From positions 287,552 to 351,551 of the forward strand of contig NZ_FRFA01000001.1 in NCBI RefSeq assembly GCF_900143535.1: a stretch of DNA of 64,000 nucleotides. The letters run 5' to 3'. Position numbers and translations under genes: made by a program. This document shows, piece after piece, positions 36,630-45,149 of this stretch (its first letter is position 1; each line of letters opens with the position of its first letter). Origin of the DNA: Tateyamaria sp. Alg231-49. GTDB taxonomy: Bacteria; Pseudomonadota; Alphaproteobacteria; Rhodobacterales; Rhodobacteraceae. The notes beneath the pieces are model-generated. The model made no database searches. It had not been told where the DNA came from and saw only the letters and a list, made by a program, of their open reading frames with translations.

Positions 36630-37861
36630 GACCCGGCCAGCACAGCGTTGGCCTTTTCAAAGAAATCTGGCGCGCCGAAATTCCCCGACTTTAACGCCAC
36701 GACCAGATCTGGCGCCGCGCGCAAGGCGGGCACACCGGGGTCGATTTCGGGGCCGATGTCGAGGGTGTCGAGGTTCAGCCCTTCGACAATCGCGCCGGAG
36801 GTTTCGCCGCCTGCCGTAATGATCCGCGTGGCCCCTTTGGCCCGCACGGCGCGGGCGACATCCGCAAAGAACGCTTCGAGTGCGGCGGCTGACCGTTCTC
36901 GCCCGTATGTATCTTGGACGGCGCGCACCTGATCGGGATCGGCCGAACTGTAGGCCAAGGGAATGCCATCTTGGGCCATGAGCCAATCGGCCAGAGCGTC
37001 CGGGGTCAACGCCCCCTCAATCACGTCGCGCGCCACGATCTCGCGCGCAGGATGGCGGGCGGCGTGATGGACGACTTGGGCCCGTGTCGCGGTGGAACAG
37101 GACCCCGACAGCGCCACCGTGCGCCCCGCCTGCCCGTCCCACGGCACCGCGCCGGGCGTGCAGCCAAAGTTCGCAGGCAGGCCAAGGGCCACACCGGATC
37201 CCCCGGTGATCAGCGGCAGGTCACGCGCCGCTGCACCGATGGCGCGCAAATCTTCATCCCGGATCGCATCAACAACGATCAGGCGGTGTCCTGCCGCGTG
37301 TTGATCAGCCAACGCCGCCGCAATCGCGCCTTGCCCACCAAAGACCGGCCCCGGACCAACATGGCCCACGCTGTGCCGCGTTTGAGGTGTCAGCCAGCGG
37401 CGCAGGTCCGAATCCGTCATCGGCGTGAGCGGATGGTTTTGCATCCCACTTTCACTCAGCAGGGTGTCATTGACGAACAAATGACCCTGAAAAACGGAAC
37501 GTCCCGTGCCCGGAAAGGCCGGGCAAACAATGACTTGATGCGCTTCAAGCGCGTCGGCCAGTGCATCCGCAACCGGGCCGATATTGCCTTCGGGCGTAGA
37601 ATCAAAGGTCGAGCAATATTTGAAAAAGAACTGCGTGCAGCCTTGCGCCTTGAGCCATTCCAAGGCCTCAAGCGACATCGCCACCGCATCCGCCACCGGG
37701 ATCGACCGGGATTTGAGCGCAACCACGCCCGCCTCAACGCTTGGGTCCGCAGGACCGTCCGGCACGCCGGTATATTGCGTTGCGCGCATACCGCCTTTGG
37801 CCAATGTGTTGGCCAGATCGCTTGATCCGGTGAAATCGTCACCGATGCACCCTAGTTTCAT
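36626..37861 (-). CDS. otnK: 3-oxo-tetronate kinase (four-carbon acid sugar kinase)
   Basis: 411-residue DUF1537 kinase that phosphorylates 3-oxo-tetronate (2-dehydro-erythronate or -threonate) at C4. The N-terminus LGCIGDDFTGSSDLANTLAK is the family signature. The middle has VCPAFPGTGRSVFQGHLFVN with LPLITGGSGVALGLPAN, and the C-terminal ITAGGETSGAIVEGLN is the nucleotide site. With otnC this gives a two-gene operon for C4 sugar acids; the matching dehydrogenase may be one of the oxidoreductases at 33196-35291, which is an inference. Confidence 0.87.
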   Translation of the reverse strand: MKLGCIGDDFTGSSDLANTLAKGGMRATQYTGVPDGPADPSVEAGVVALKSRSIPVADAVAMSLEALEWLKAQGCTQFFFKYCSTFDSTPEGNIGPVADALADALEAHQVIVCPAFPGTGRSVFQGHLFVNDTLLSESGMQNHPLTPMTDSDLRRWLTPQTRHSVGHVGPGPVFGGQGAIAAALADQHAAGHRLIVVDAIRDEDLRAIGAAARDLPLITGGSGVALGLPANFGCTPGAVPWDGQAGRTVALSGSCSTATRAQVVHHAARHPAREIVARDVIEGALTPDALADWLMAQDGIPLAYSSADPDQVRAVQDTYGRERSAAALEAFFADVARAVRAKGATRIITAGGETSGAIVEGLNLDTLDIGPEIDPGVPALRAAPDLVVALKSGNFGAPDFFEKANAVLAGS

Positions 37862-37946
37862 AGTGTTTTGTCCGTCTGTTTAGCCCGCACCCGAAGAAAC
37901 ACTGCGACGGCGCGCGGCGCAAGGCCGCCATAAGAATTTCGAGATT

Positions 37947-38669
37947 TCACAAAAGATCACGCGGATTGGTCACATCCGCTCCGGCCAGACGCAGCATGTG
38001 CCACGCCAAGACCAGATTGCTGGACAGCACCGGCACGCCAAGATCGCCCTGCAACGAACCAATAACATCCAGCGTGCGCAGGTTCGTGCAGGACAGGAAC
38101 ACCGCCTGCACATCCGCGCCATCCATGACCTTTTGGGTGGCCGCGATAATTGAGGCATCGTCGATCTGCGTGACCGCCTCTTCGTTGGCCTCGTCAAAGC
38201 TGATGAAATGGGGTGTTTCGATCTGGGCGCGGCCCAACACATCACGCAACCGGTCGGACACCGAGGCCACATAGGGTGAGACGATGGCGATGCGGTCGAG
38301 GCCAAGGTGTTCGCAGGCCGCGATCAAGGCGGACACCGGTTCGGTCACATGGCCAGCCGGGGTGCCTGCGCGGACCCGATCAGCAATCACGTCGGCCCCA
38401 ATCTGTGCTGTACCCGATGTGCACCCATAGCCCACGACGTCAAAGCTGTGTCCGCGTGGGAAAAGGGCGGCGGCCCCACTGAGTGCGTTTTCCATCTGTG
38501 CAAGGCTGTCGCGCGACACTTCGGTTCCTGACGGGACGCGCGACACCAAAAGGCTGATGTCGGCGGGCATCAGGCGGCGGAAATCATCTTCGATTGTGCG
38601 GTCTGATTGGAGTGTGATCAGACCCAGTTTGTTCCGTGTTTCGGGTCGTTTTGTGTAAGGGGCTGTCAT
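37947..38669 (-). CDS. Asp/Glu racemase superfamily protein (maleate isomerase/arylmalonate decarboxylase-like)
   Basis: 240 residues. The two-Cys pattern of the superfamily is visible: VVGYGCTSGTAQIG carries the first Cys, and AVFLSCTNLRTLDVIG the second. RIAIVSPYVASVSDRLRDVL is typical of the maleate cis-trans isomerase group. It is followed 2 nt away by the M24 peptidase gene, so it is co-transcribed with it and the ammonia-lyase. The substrate is not known. Confidence 0.8.
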   Translation of the reverse strand: MTAPYTKRPETRNKLGLITLQSDRTIEDDFRRLMPADISLLVSRVPSGTEVSRDSLAQMENALSGAAALFPRGHSFDVVGYGCTSGTAQIGADVIADRVRAGTPAGHVTEPVSALIAACEHLGLDRIAIVSPYVASVSDRLRDVLGRAQIETPHFISFDEANEEAVTQIDDASIIAATQKVMDGADVQAVFLSCTNLRTLDVIGSLQGDLGVPVLSSNLVLAWHMLRLAGADVTNPRDLL

Positions 38670-38671
38670 GT

Positions 38672-39820
38672 TCAGATCACCGGAATTTCGCGCAGGGCCG
38701 GTGTAGAGAGATAGCGCGCACCTGAATCTGTGATCACGATATTTTCCTCGTGCACCAGAGTGTTACCTGTGTTGGTCGCCAGCCCCGGCTCTAGCGTCAG
38801 CACCATGCCGGGTTCAAGCACTGTGTGATCGTCCGGGATCAGCGAAGGCCATTCCGTCAATTGCATTCCCAGCCCGTGCCCATAGCGCCCGGCGTCAGAC
38901 CCACCTGCCCCACCGGTAAGCACCTTGTCCATGGCGTGAAACAGCTCCGCAGCCGTCGCCCCGGGGCGCGCGATGGCAAACCCCGCGTCGCTGGCGTCTA
39001 GCAGTTTTGCGTAAGCGTCTTGGGTCGCGCCACTGGGCTGCCCCACGGACCAGTTGCGGTCAAAATCACTGAAATAACCGTCGCGCACGACGCCGGTGTC
39101 CAGCATCAACACATCACCTGTGTTCAATGGTGCGTTGGTTGCAGGCGCAATGATGTCGCCGTACCCGCCTGGCCCGGCCCCACCCGCAAGGTAGGACACC
39201 CAGTCGGCCCCTTCCTCAAGGCAAAGCATCTGAAAGGCGCGAAAAACCTGGGCAAGCGGAACACCGGCGCGCGCAATCTCGGGGACGCGCGCAAAGGCGC
39301 GGTCTGCGATGGCACAAGCGGCGGTGATTTTTTGCACCTCTGCTTGGGATTTGACGAGCCGGAGGCGGCGCAGGATTCCTGCGTCATCTGTGAAACTGCA
39401 CGCATCCATGCGCTGGCGTAGGTCCGCCCAGCTGTCCAGCGGCAAACGCAGGTGCGTCTCTGGACCTGACGGTATGCCAATGCGCCCGCCCTTGGGCACA
39501 ACGTCACCCAAGGCGTCGATCAGCAATCCAATCCCGTCATCGCTGTAATCCGGGCTGCGCCACGTGCGGATGTCCTGCACCCAGGTCTGGCCCATCAGCG
39601 GTGCACCGATCGACGGGATCACTGCAATGGGCGCGCCTGTGGCTGGCAGGATCACAAACCAAGGTCGCGTCGGGCTTTCCCAGAACCGTGTGAGGTAGCC
39701 GGTAAAGTAACGCACCTCCGGCTCGGTGGTCAGCAGCAGTGCGTCGAGGTTTGCGGCCTCCATATGATTTTGGGCACGCGCGACGCGAGCCTGAAACTCG
39801 GACGTCTCAAAGCCGATCAT
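38672..39820 (-). CDS. M24 family metallopeptidase (Xaa-Pro peptidase-like)
   Basis: 382-residue pita-bread-fold hydrolase. The N-terminal creatinase-like domain (about 1-135) is followed by the metal site: NTGDVLMLDTGVVRDGYFSD, then GRYGHGLGMQLTEWPSL, then LTLEPGLA and LVHEENI. The class includes Xaa-Pro aminopeptidase and ectoine hydrolase, and the sequence alone does not decide between them. It is coupled to the upstream ammonia-lyase (ATGA) and lies 2 nt from the racemase-like gene. Confidence 0.83.
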   Translation of the reverse strand: MIGFETSEFQARVARAQNHMEAANLDALLLTTEPEVRYFTGYLTRFWESPTRPWFVILPATGAPIAVIPSIGAPLMGQTWVQDIRTWRSPDYSDDGIGLLIDALGDVVPKGGRIGIPSGPETHLRLPLDSWADLRQRMDACSFTDDAGILRRLRLVKSQAEVQKITAACAIADRAFARVPEIARAGVPLAQVFRAFQMLCLEEGADWVSYLAGGAGPGGYGDIIAPATNAPLNTGDVLMLDTGVVRDGYFSDFDRNWSVGQPSGATQDAYAKLLDASDAGFAIARPGATAAELFHAMDKVLTGGAGGSDAGRYGHGLGMQLTEWPSLIPDDHTVLEPGMVLTLEPGLATNTGNTLVHEENIVITDSGARYLSTPALREIPVI

Positions 39821-40854
39821 GCATCACTCTGTTCGGACAGGATCACCAAAACGCGTGCATCTGCGTCCAGCCCCAATGTGCCGTTTGCGGCCAACACTCC
39901 TGCGATCCCAGCAGCGCCAGACGGCGTGCTTTCAAAGCCAAAGCGGGCAGCGAACGCCGCGCCCGCGTCCCCTTCCGCCTCAGAGATGGCCATGAAATCA
40001 TTGGCGTCCCGCGCGAGCCCTTTGAGGGCGATCAGCGAAGCCACCTTGCAATCAAGCCGCCCCATTGCGGACACAGGGCCAGTCGTTTCGACCAGTTTTC
40101 CAGCCTTGATGGACTCAATAAGGCAAGGTGCGGCCTCGGGCTCGACCACGATGATCCGGGTCGCGTCGCCCCAGTGCACCCGCGCGATGGCAGCGCAGGC
40201 CCCGGCAAGGCCGCCAACACCGGCTTGCAAAAAAAGATGGGTCGGAGAGGCGTCGATCTCCTCGAAAATTTCGGCCATCAAGGCAAGGTAGCCCTCCATC
40301 AAACGGTGCGGGCGCACGGTGTATCCGGGCCACGAACTGTCCGACAAGAGCACAGCGCCTGTGTCTGCGGCGGCTTGCATTGCGGCGTCCATGCTGGCCT
40401 CGTAGTCAGCCCCGGCGCGCACGACCTCAGCGCCTACGCTGCGCAACCTGTCCGCAAAGCTTTCGGGTACAGTGTCGGCCAGATAGATAATCGACTGCGC
40501 CCCAAAGGCTGCGGCCCCCGCGGCGACTGACAATCCGTGGTTTCCGGCGCTGGCTGTGACATAGGTGGTGCCTCGCGCCTGCCCCTGCTCCGCATCGCAA
40601 GCGATGACGTAGGCCGCGCCAAGTGCCTTGAAACTACCCAGCCCCATACGGGACCGTTCGTCTTTGATCAGCACCTCGGCCACCCCAGCGGCGGCCGCCA
40701 GTTCCGGGGCCACGCTCAGTGGGGTTACATTGGCATGTGGACAGCGCGCCAGCAACGCGCGCGGGGCCTCAGCGTCGACGCTTGGATGTGGTACATCCGT
40801 CAGGATTGGATCGGACAGCGCTGCGCCGCAATATGGGTTTGAGAGACTGCGCAT
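39817..40854 (-). CDS. PLP-dependent diaminopropionate ammonia-lyase-like enzyme
   Basis: 345-residue fold-type II PLP enzyme. The Schiff-base lysine lies in MGLGSFKALGAAYVI, resembling the GLNAFKALGG block of diaminopropionate ammonia-lyase, after VLIKDERSR. The cofactor phosphate loop is QAGVGGLAGACAA, and ASAGNHGLSVAAGAA follows the substrate-binding pattern. It is shorter than the typical 400-residue DpaL. Members convert 2,3-diaminopropionate to pyruvate and ammonia; other threonine/serine-type dehydratases are possible. It is first in an operon with the M24 and racemase-like genes. Confidence 0.78.
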   Translation of the reverse strand: MRSLSNPYCGAALSDPILTDVPHPSVDAEAPRALLARCPHANVTPLSVAPELAAAAGVAEVLIKDERSRMGLGSFKALGAAYVIACDAEQGQARGTTYVTASAGNHGLSVAAGAAAFGAQSIIYLADTVPESFADRLRSVGAEVVRAGADYEASMDAAMQAAADTGAVLLSDSSWPGYTVRPHRLMEGYLALMAEIFEEIDASPTHLFLQAGVGGLAGACAAIARVHWGDATRIIVVEPEAAPCLIESIKAGKLVETTGPVSAMGRLDCKVASLIALKGLARDANDFMAISEAEGDAGAAFAARFGFESTPSGAAGIAGVLAANGTLGLDADARVLVILSEQSDA

Positions 40855-40857
40855 CGT

Positions 40858-41886
40858 TTAGAACACAATCTGCGCTTTGATCGCCTGACTGCGATCGGCA
40901 GCCATCTCAAAGGCGGCGTTCGCGTCGTCTAGGGCAAAGCTGTGGGTCACAAGCGGGGTCACGTCGATCTGTCCTCCTTGCATCATGGCGATGGCTGTTC
41001 CGAATTCCTCGTGAAAACGGAAAGACCCGCGAAAACTGATTTCTTTGGCCGTCATGGCCTGTACTGGCAGGGTCATATCACCACCCAACCCCAGTTGCAC
41101 GAGCACCGCGCGCGGGCGCAAGGCCGGAATGGCCGCAACCAGCGCAGGTGCGGCCCCGCTGCATTCGAAATGCACATCAAAGTGCCCCTTGTCGGCGTGG
41201 TATGCTGCTAGCCCATCTGGCGTTTCTGCCATGTTGATTGTGCGGGTTGCCCCCACTTTTTCGGCCATGGACAGGGTGAAGGGGGCAATATCGGTCGCCA
41301 CAATCTCAACTGCGCCTGCCGCGCGCGCCACCAGAACACAGAGTTGGCCAATGGGTCCGCACCCCGTGACCAAAACCCGCTTGCCCATCAAATCGCCCGC
41401 CTGTTTTGCAGCGTGGAGGCACACCGCCAAAGGTTCACCAACTGCCGCTTCTGCCGCACTCAACCCGTCAGCGGGCCCACATTGTGCGGCGTCAGCGACG
41501 ATGTACTGACGGAACGCGCCCTGAATGTGGGGGAACGGCATCGCAGAGCCATAAAAGCGCATATTTAAGCAGTGTTGTGGCGTGCCCTCGTGGCAATAGC
41601 TGCATGCATGGCAAGGTCGCGAGGGCGAGATTGCGACCAGTTGCCCAGGCGCGAGACCCGTAACGCCCGCACCCAATGTCTCGACATGCCCGGACACCTC
41701 GTGTCCGAGGATCATTGGTTCGCGCAGACGTACGGCGCCGAAGCCGCCATGCTGGTAATAGTGCAGGTCCGAACCGCAAATCCCACCCGCAGCCATTTTG
41801 ACCAACACCTGCCCGGGGCCGACCTGCGGCACCTCGCGCTCTTCTACCCGCAAGTCTTTGGCGGCGTGGACAACGATGGCTTTCAT
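40858..41886 (-). CDS. L-idonate 5-dehydrogenase (zinc-type alcohol dehydrogenase)
   Basis: 342-residue MDR zinc dehydrogenase from ATG at 41886, with AGGAG upstream. The catalytic zinc ligands are in GGICGSDLHYYQHGG and GHEVSG. The structural zinc region PCHACSYCHEGTPQHCLNM has four cysteines. The NAD(P) motif is VLVTGCGPIGQLCVL. HYYQHGGFGAVRLREPMILG closely fits L-idonate 5-dehydrogenase. It is divergent from the gluconate 5-dehydrogenase-like gene around a GntR/LacI-type palindrome. Confidence 0.83.
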   Translation of the reverse strand: MKAIVVHAAKDLRVEEREVPQVGPGQVLVKMAAGGICGSDLHYYQHGGFGAVRLREPMILGHEVSGHVETLGAGVTGLAPGQLVAISPSRPCHACSYCHEGTPQHCLNMRFYGSAMPFPHIQGAFRQYIVADAAQCGPADGLSAAEAAVGEPLAVCLHAAKQAGDLMGKRVLVTGCGPIGQLCVLVARAAGAVEIVATDIAPFTLSMAEKVGATRTINMAETPDGLAAYHADKGHFDVHFECSGAAPALVAAIPALRPRAVLVQLGLGGDMTLPVQAMTAKEISFRGSFRFHEEFGTAIAMMQGGQIDVTPLVTHSFALDDANAAFEMAADRSQAIKAQIVF

Positions 41887-41977
41887 TGGCGGGGTTCTCC
41901 TGATCTGTCTTGCGCGCAGCATGCGCAGTATGCAAGCAGGGTACAAGCACTGGTTGACCCCTTTCCTTGCCCTGAAT

Positions 41978-41993
41978 ATGTTACCGGTAACAG
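41978..41993. promoter_or_regulatory. LacI/GntR-type operator ATGTTACCGGTAACAG between idonate and gluconate dehydrogenase genes
   Basis: The core TGTTACCGGTAACA is a perfect 14-bp palindrome with a central CG. It closely resembles the ATGTTA-N4-TAACAT sites bound by the E. coli gluconate/idonate regulators GntR and IdnR. It sits 26 bp upstream of ATG at 42019 and about 90 bp from the other start. No LacI-family regulator is encoded in this window. Confidence 0.65.
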
Positions 41994-42018
41994 CTCAAAA
42001 AACAAAGGCCTTCGCACC

Positions 42019-42786
42019 ATGTCCACTGCACTTTTCTCGCTCGCTGGCACGCGCGCTCTGATCACAGGTTCGTCTCAGGGGATCGGCCTTGCGCTGGCTG
42101 CGGGCATGGGGGCGGCAGGGGCCGAAATTGTGCTGAACGGACGGGACACAGCCAAGCTGGACGCCGCCGCGTCGGCCCTGAGTGCACAGGGCATCACAAC
42201 CCATACACTGGCGTTTGATGCAACTGACCATGACGGCGTGCGGGCGGCCGTGGATGGGTTCGAAGACACCACAGGCCCGATTGACATCCTGATCAACAAT
42301 GCGGGCATGCAGCACCGCACCCCTCTGGAGGATTTCCCGGCCGATGCGTTTGAGCGGTTGTTGCAGACCAATGTGGCATCGGTCTTTCATGTTGGTCAGG
42401 CCTGTGCGCGGCACATGATCAAGCGCGGCGCGGGCAAGATCATCAACATCGCGTCAGTTCAGACCGCACTGGCCCGCCCCGGCATCGCGCCCTACACCGC
42501 AACCAAAGGCGCCGTGGCCAACCTGACCAAAGGCATGGCCACCGACTGGGCCCGGTTTGGCTTGAACTGCAACGCGATTGCGCCGGGGTACTTTGACACG
42601 CCGCTGAACGCAGCCCTCGTGGCTGACCCTGAATTCTCGGCATGGCTGGAAAAACGCACACCCGCCGGGCGCTGGGGTCAGGTGGATGAACTGGTGGGTG
42701 CCGCTGTGTTTCTGTCTTCGGCAGCTTCAACCTTTGTGAACGGGCACACACTTTATGTCGATGGCGGGATTACCGCGTCGCTGTAA
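42019..42786 (+). CDS. Gluconate 5-dehydrogenase-like SDR oxidoreductase
   Basis: 255 residues from ATG at 42019, with AAAGGCC upstream. The SDR motifs are TGSSQGIGLALA, NNAGMQHRTPLEDFP, the catalytic Ser in NIASVQT, and YTATKGA. The segment with RTPAGRWGQVDELVGAAVFL and VNGHTLYVDGGITASL matches Gno/IdnO, which reduce 5-keto-D-gluconate. With the idonate dehydrogenase it would give the L-idonate to 5-ketogluconate to gluconate route. Confidence 0.85.
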   Translation: MSTALFSLAGTRALITGSSQGIGLALAAGMGAAGAEIVLNGRDTAKLDAAASALSAQGITTHTLAFDATDHDGVRAAVDGFEDTTGPIDILINNAGMQHRTPLEDFPADAFERLLQTNVASVFHVGQACARHMIKRGAGKIINIASVQTALARPGIAPYTATKGAVANLTKGMATDWARFGLNCNAIAPGYFDTPLNAALVADPEFSAWLEKRTPAGRWGQVDELVGAAVFLSSAASTFVNGHTLYVDGGITASL

Positions 42787-42853
42787 TCCGCGCCCCAGCG
42801 GGTCGCGCAATTTTTGTTGGCCCGGCGACAAAACTTTGCCACACTGCGTGCCC

Positions 42854-43942
42854 ATGCAGCATCCGGACATAACCGACACGCAATTGTATGAGTTGGAACG
42901 CAGGCTGGCCGATGACATTGGGCAAGTTGCGCGCAGCCTTGATGTGCCACCACACATCCGTGATCCCGAAGATTTGCGGCGCGCCTGGCGCAAAACCAGC
43001 GCCTCGCACAGCATACTTCGGACCCTGATCAAAGACATTCTGCGCGACACCTCAGATCAGGACAAACTGCCCGTAGCCCGCCGACGCGCATTACGCGACT
43101 TGAAATCCAACGCCCGCGCCATCCGGCGTCAATTGCTGGACTGGGCCCGCGTGAGCCACATCATTGAACACCAACACGCGCCCTCGGACACCGATCTCGT
43201 GCAGGTGTCCGAGTTGATCCATGGCCCGCAGGATGTTCTGGATCATGTGACTGCTTTGTTCATGCATGCCTTGCACAAAATCGCCAACCCGTCCGAACAC
43301 ACCCAAAGTGCCAGCGCTGAAAAAGATGGGTTGTACCGCGATATCCCGCTGCCAATGAGCCAGTTTTCATCGCTTATCGGAGCTGCTTATCGGTTATGTC
43401 TGGCCCAACGAAAAACGCACCCTTTGCGGTTTCTGGATGTGGGCAGCGGCGGGGGCACCAAGGTGTTGGCGGCCACCACCTGTTTCGACGTTTGTCATGG
43501 ATTGGAATACGAGGCCCACACGTTTGCAACCGGATCCCAAGTGCTTGAGGGGCTGGGTGCGGACCGCTGCACCCTGTTTCACGGCAATGCGTTCGAGTTT
43601 GAAGACTACGGCAATTATGATGTGATCTACTACTTTCGCCCCATGCAATCGAACCCGGATATGATCGCGCTAGAGGCCCGTATACTGGCACAGGCCCGCC
43701 CGGGCTCGTTTCTGTGCGTGCCCGGTGAAATGGCGACGCCAAACCATGACGCAGCGGGCGCACGCAATGTGAGCGGGCATGTTTATGCGACCGGTATGAG
43801 CAAGGAAGAGGTCGATGACTTGCACTTTGCAGCCCGCCATATCGGGACATCGGTTCCCGGCTTTTACAAAACCCCGCCAAGGGTGTCCCCCCTGCTTGAA
43901 CCTCTATTGAAGGCCTGTGCGCGCAACGGCTACCGCATCTAG
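42854..43942 (+). CDS. Class I SAM-dependent methyltransferase-like protein, substrate unknown
   Basis: 362 residues from ATG at 42854 (MQHPDITDTQLYELERRL); upstream ATG at 42755 is inside the previous gene. The N-terminal about 170 residues are helical and charged, with no recognised domain. A Rossmann methylase-like core follows, with RFLDVGSGGGTKVLAA (motif I) and HGLEYEAHTFATGSQVL. Then come NYDVIYYFRPMQ and LAQARPGSFLCVPGE. The fusion of a helical N-terminus to this core is not one I can name. Confidence 0.65.
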   Translation: MQHPDITDTQLYELERRLADDIGQVARSLDVPPHIRDPEDLRRAWRKTSASHSILRTLIKDILRDTSDQDKLPVARRRALRDLKSNARAIRRQLLDWARVSHIIEHQHAPSDTDLVQVSELIHGPQDVLDHVTALFMHALHKIANPSEHTQSASAEKDGLYRDIPLPMSQFSSLIGAAYRLCLAQRKTHPLRFLDVGSGGGTKVLAATTCFDVCHGLEYEAHTFATGSQVLEGLGADRCTLFHGNAFEFEDYGNYDVIYYFRPMQSNPDMIALEARILAQARPGSFLCVPGEMATPNHDAAGARNVSGHVYATGMSKEEVDDLHFAARHIGTSVPGFYKTPPRVSPLLEPLLKACARNGYRI

Positions 43943-44021
43943 ACGCAGCGCCCACCCTTGCGGGCGCCACAACGCGCCTGTAGGTTTGCTCGACTTCTGA
44001 TCACCCTCAAAGGGGCACGCC

Positions 44022-45149
44022 TTGACCTTCACTCCCGCGATCACCGGCACCGGCGTGTTCACGCCAGAATTGTCCATTTCCAACGCAGAACTGGTGGTCG
44101 CATTCAACGCCTACGCGGACCGGTTCAACGCGGAAAACGCGGATGCAATTGCAGCCGGAGAGATCGAAGCCAAAGCGCACTCTTCAGAGGAGTTCATCCT
44201 CAAAGCCTCTGGCATCGAACGCCGTTACGTCATGGACAAGGACGGCATTCTGGATCCCGCCGTTATGCATCCGGTCCTGCGCCAGCGCAGCGACGACGAA
44301 CCGTCGATCATGGCAGAAATGGGGGTCGATGCCGCAAACAAGGCATTGGCAGCGGCAGGCAAGACGGCGGCGGATGTGGGGGCTGTGATCTGTGCGGCGT
44401 CCAACCTTGAACGCGCCTACCCCGCCGTGGCCATAGAAATTCAGGAATTGCTGGGCGTGCAGGGCTTTGCCTTTGACATGAACGTCGCCTGCTCGTCCGC
44501 TACATTTGGCATTCAGGCGGCGGCGGACATGGTGCGTTCGGGGTCCATCAAGTCGGCACTCGTGGTCAATCCGGAAATCTGCTCGGCCCACCTCGAATGG
44601 CGCGACCGCGACTGCCATTTCATCTTTGGGGACGTGGCCACCGCCACGCTGATCGAGCGGGCAGAAGACGCAACCGGCCCCTACTTTGAAATCAGGTCAA
44701 CGCGCTGCGCGACAGAATTTTCCAACAACATCCGCAACAACAACGGCTATTTGCGCCGCTCACGCCCGGCCGGAATGGTGGACCGGCGCGACATGCAATT
44801 CATGCAAAACGGGCGCAAAGTGTTCAAGGAAGTGCTGCCCATGGTCAGCAGCCACATCGCCGGACATATGGGCGATGAAGGGGTCACCGCGGGCGATCTC
44901 AAACGGCTCTGGCTGCATCAGGCCAACAAATCCATGAACGATTTCATTGGTAAAAAGGTGTTGGGCCGTGATCCGGCACCGGGCGAACAACCCAACATCC
45001 TACAGGACTATGCCAACACGTCTTCGGCCGGGTCGATCATCGCGTTCTCACAGAATTCTGATGACATGCAGAGCGGCGATCTTGGCATCATCTGCTCGTT
45101 TGGCGCGGGCTATTCCGTCGGTTCAGTAATTGTGGAACGGCGGGGCTGA
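44022..45149 (+). CDS. Beta-ketoacyl-ACP synthase III (FabH-like)
   Basis: 375-residue thiolase-fold condensing enzyme. The nucleophile Cys is in MNVACSSATFGIQAAAD, the His in LWLHQANKSMNDFIG, and the Asn in YANTSSAGSI, giving the KAS III Cys-His-Asn triad. It is longer than E. coli FabH and fits a roseobacter branch of unclear acyl-CoA preference. I support TTG at 44022 with AAAGGGGC upstream. The 3' end overlaps the convergent patatin gene by 40 nt. Confidence 0.84.
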   Translation: MTFTPAITGTGVFTPELSISNAELVVAFNAYADRFNAENADAIAAGEIEAKAHSSEEFILKASGIERRYVMDKDGILDPAVMHPVLRQRSDDEPSIMAEMGVDAANKALAAAGKTAADVGAVICAASNLERAYPAVAIEIQELLGVQGFAFDMNVACSSATFGIQAAADMVRSGSIKSALVVNPEICSAHLEWRDRDCHFIFGDVATATLIERAEDATGPYFEIRSTRCATEFSNNIRNNNGYLRRSRPAGMVDRRDMQFMQNGRKVFKEVLPMVSSHIAGHMGDEGVTAGDLKRLWLHQANKSMNDFIGKKVLGRDPAPGEQPNILQDYANTSSAGSIIAFSQNSDDMQSGDLGIICSFGAGYSVGSVIVERRG

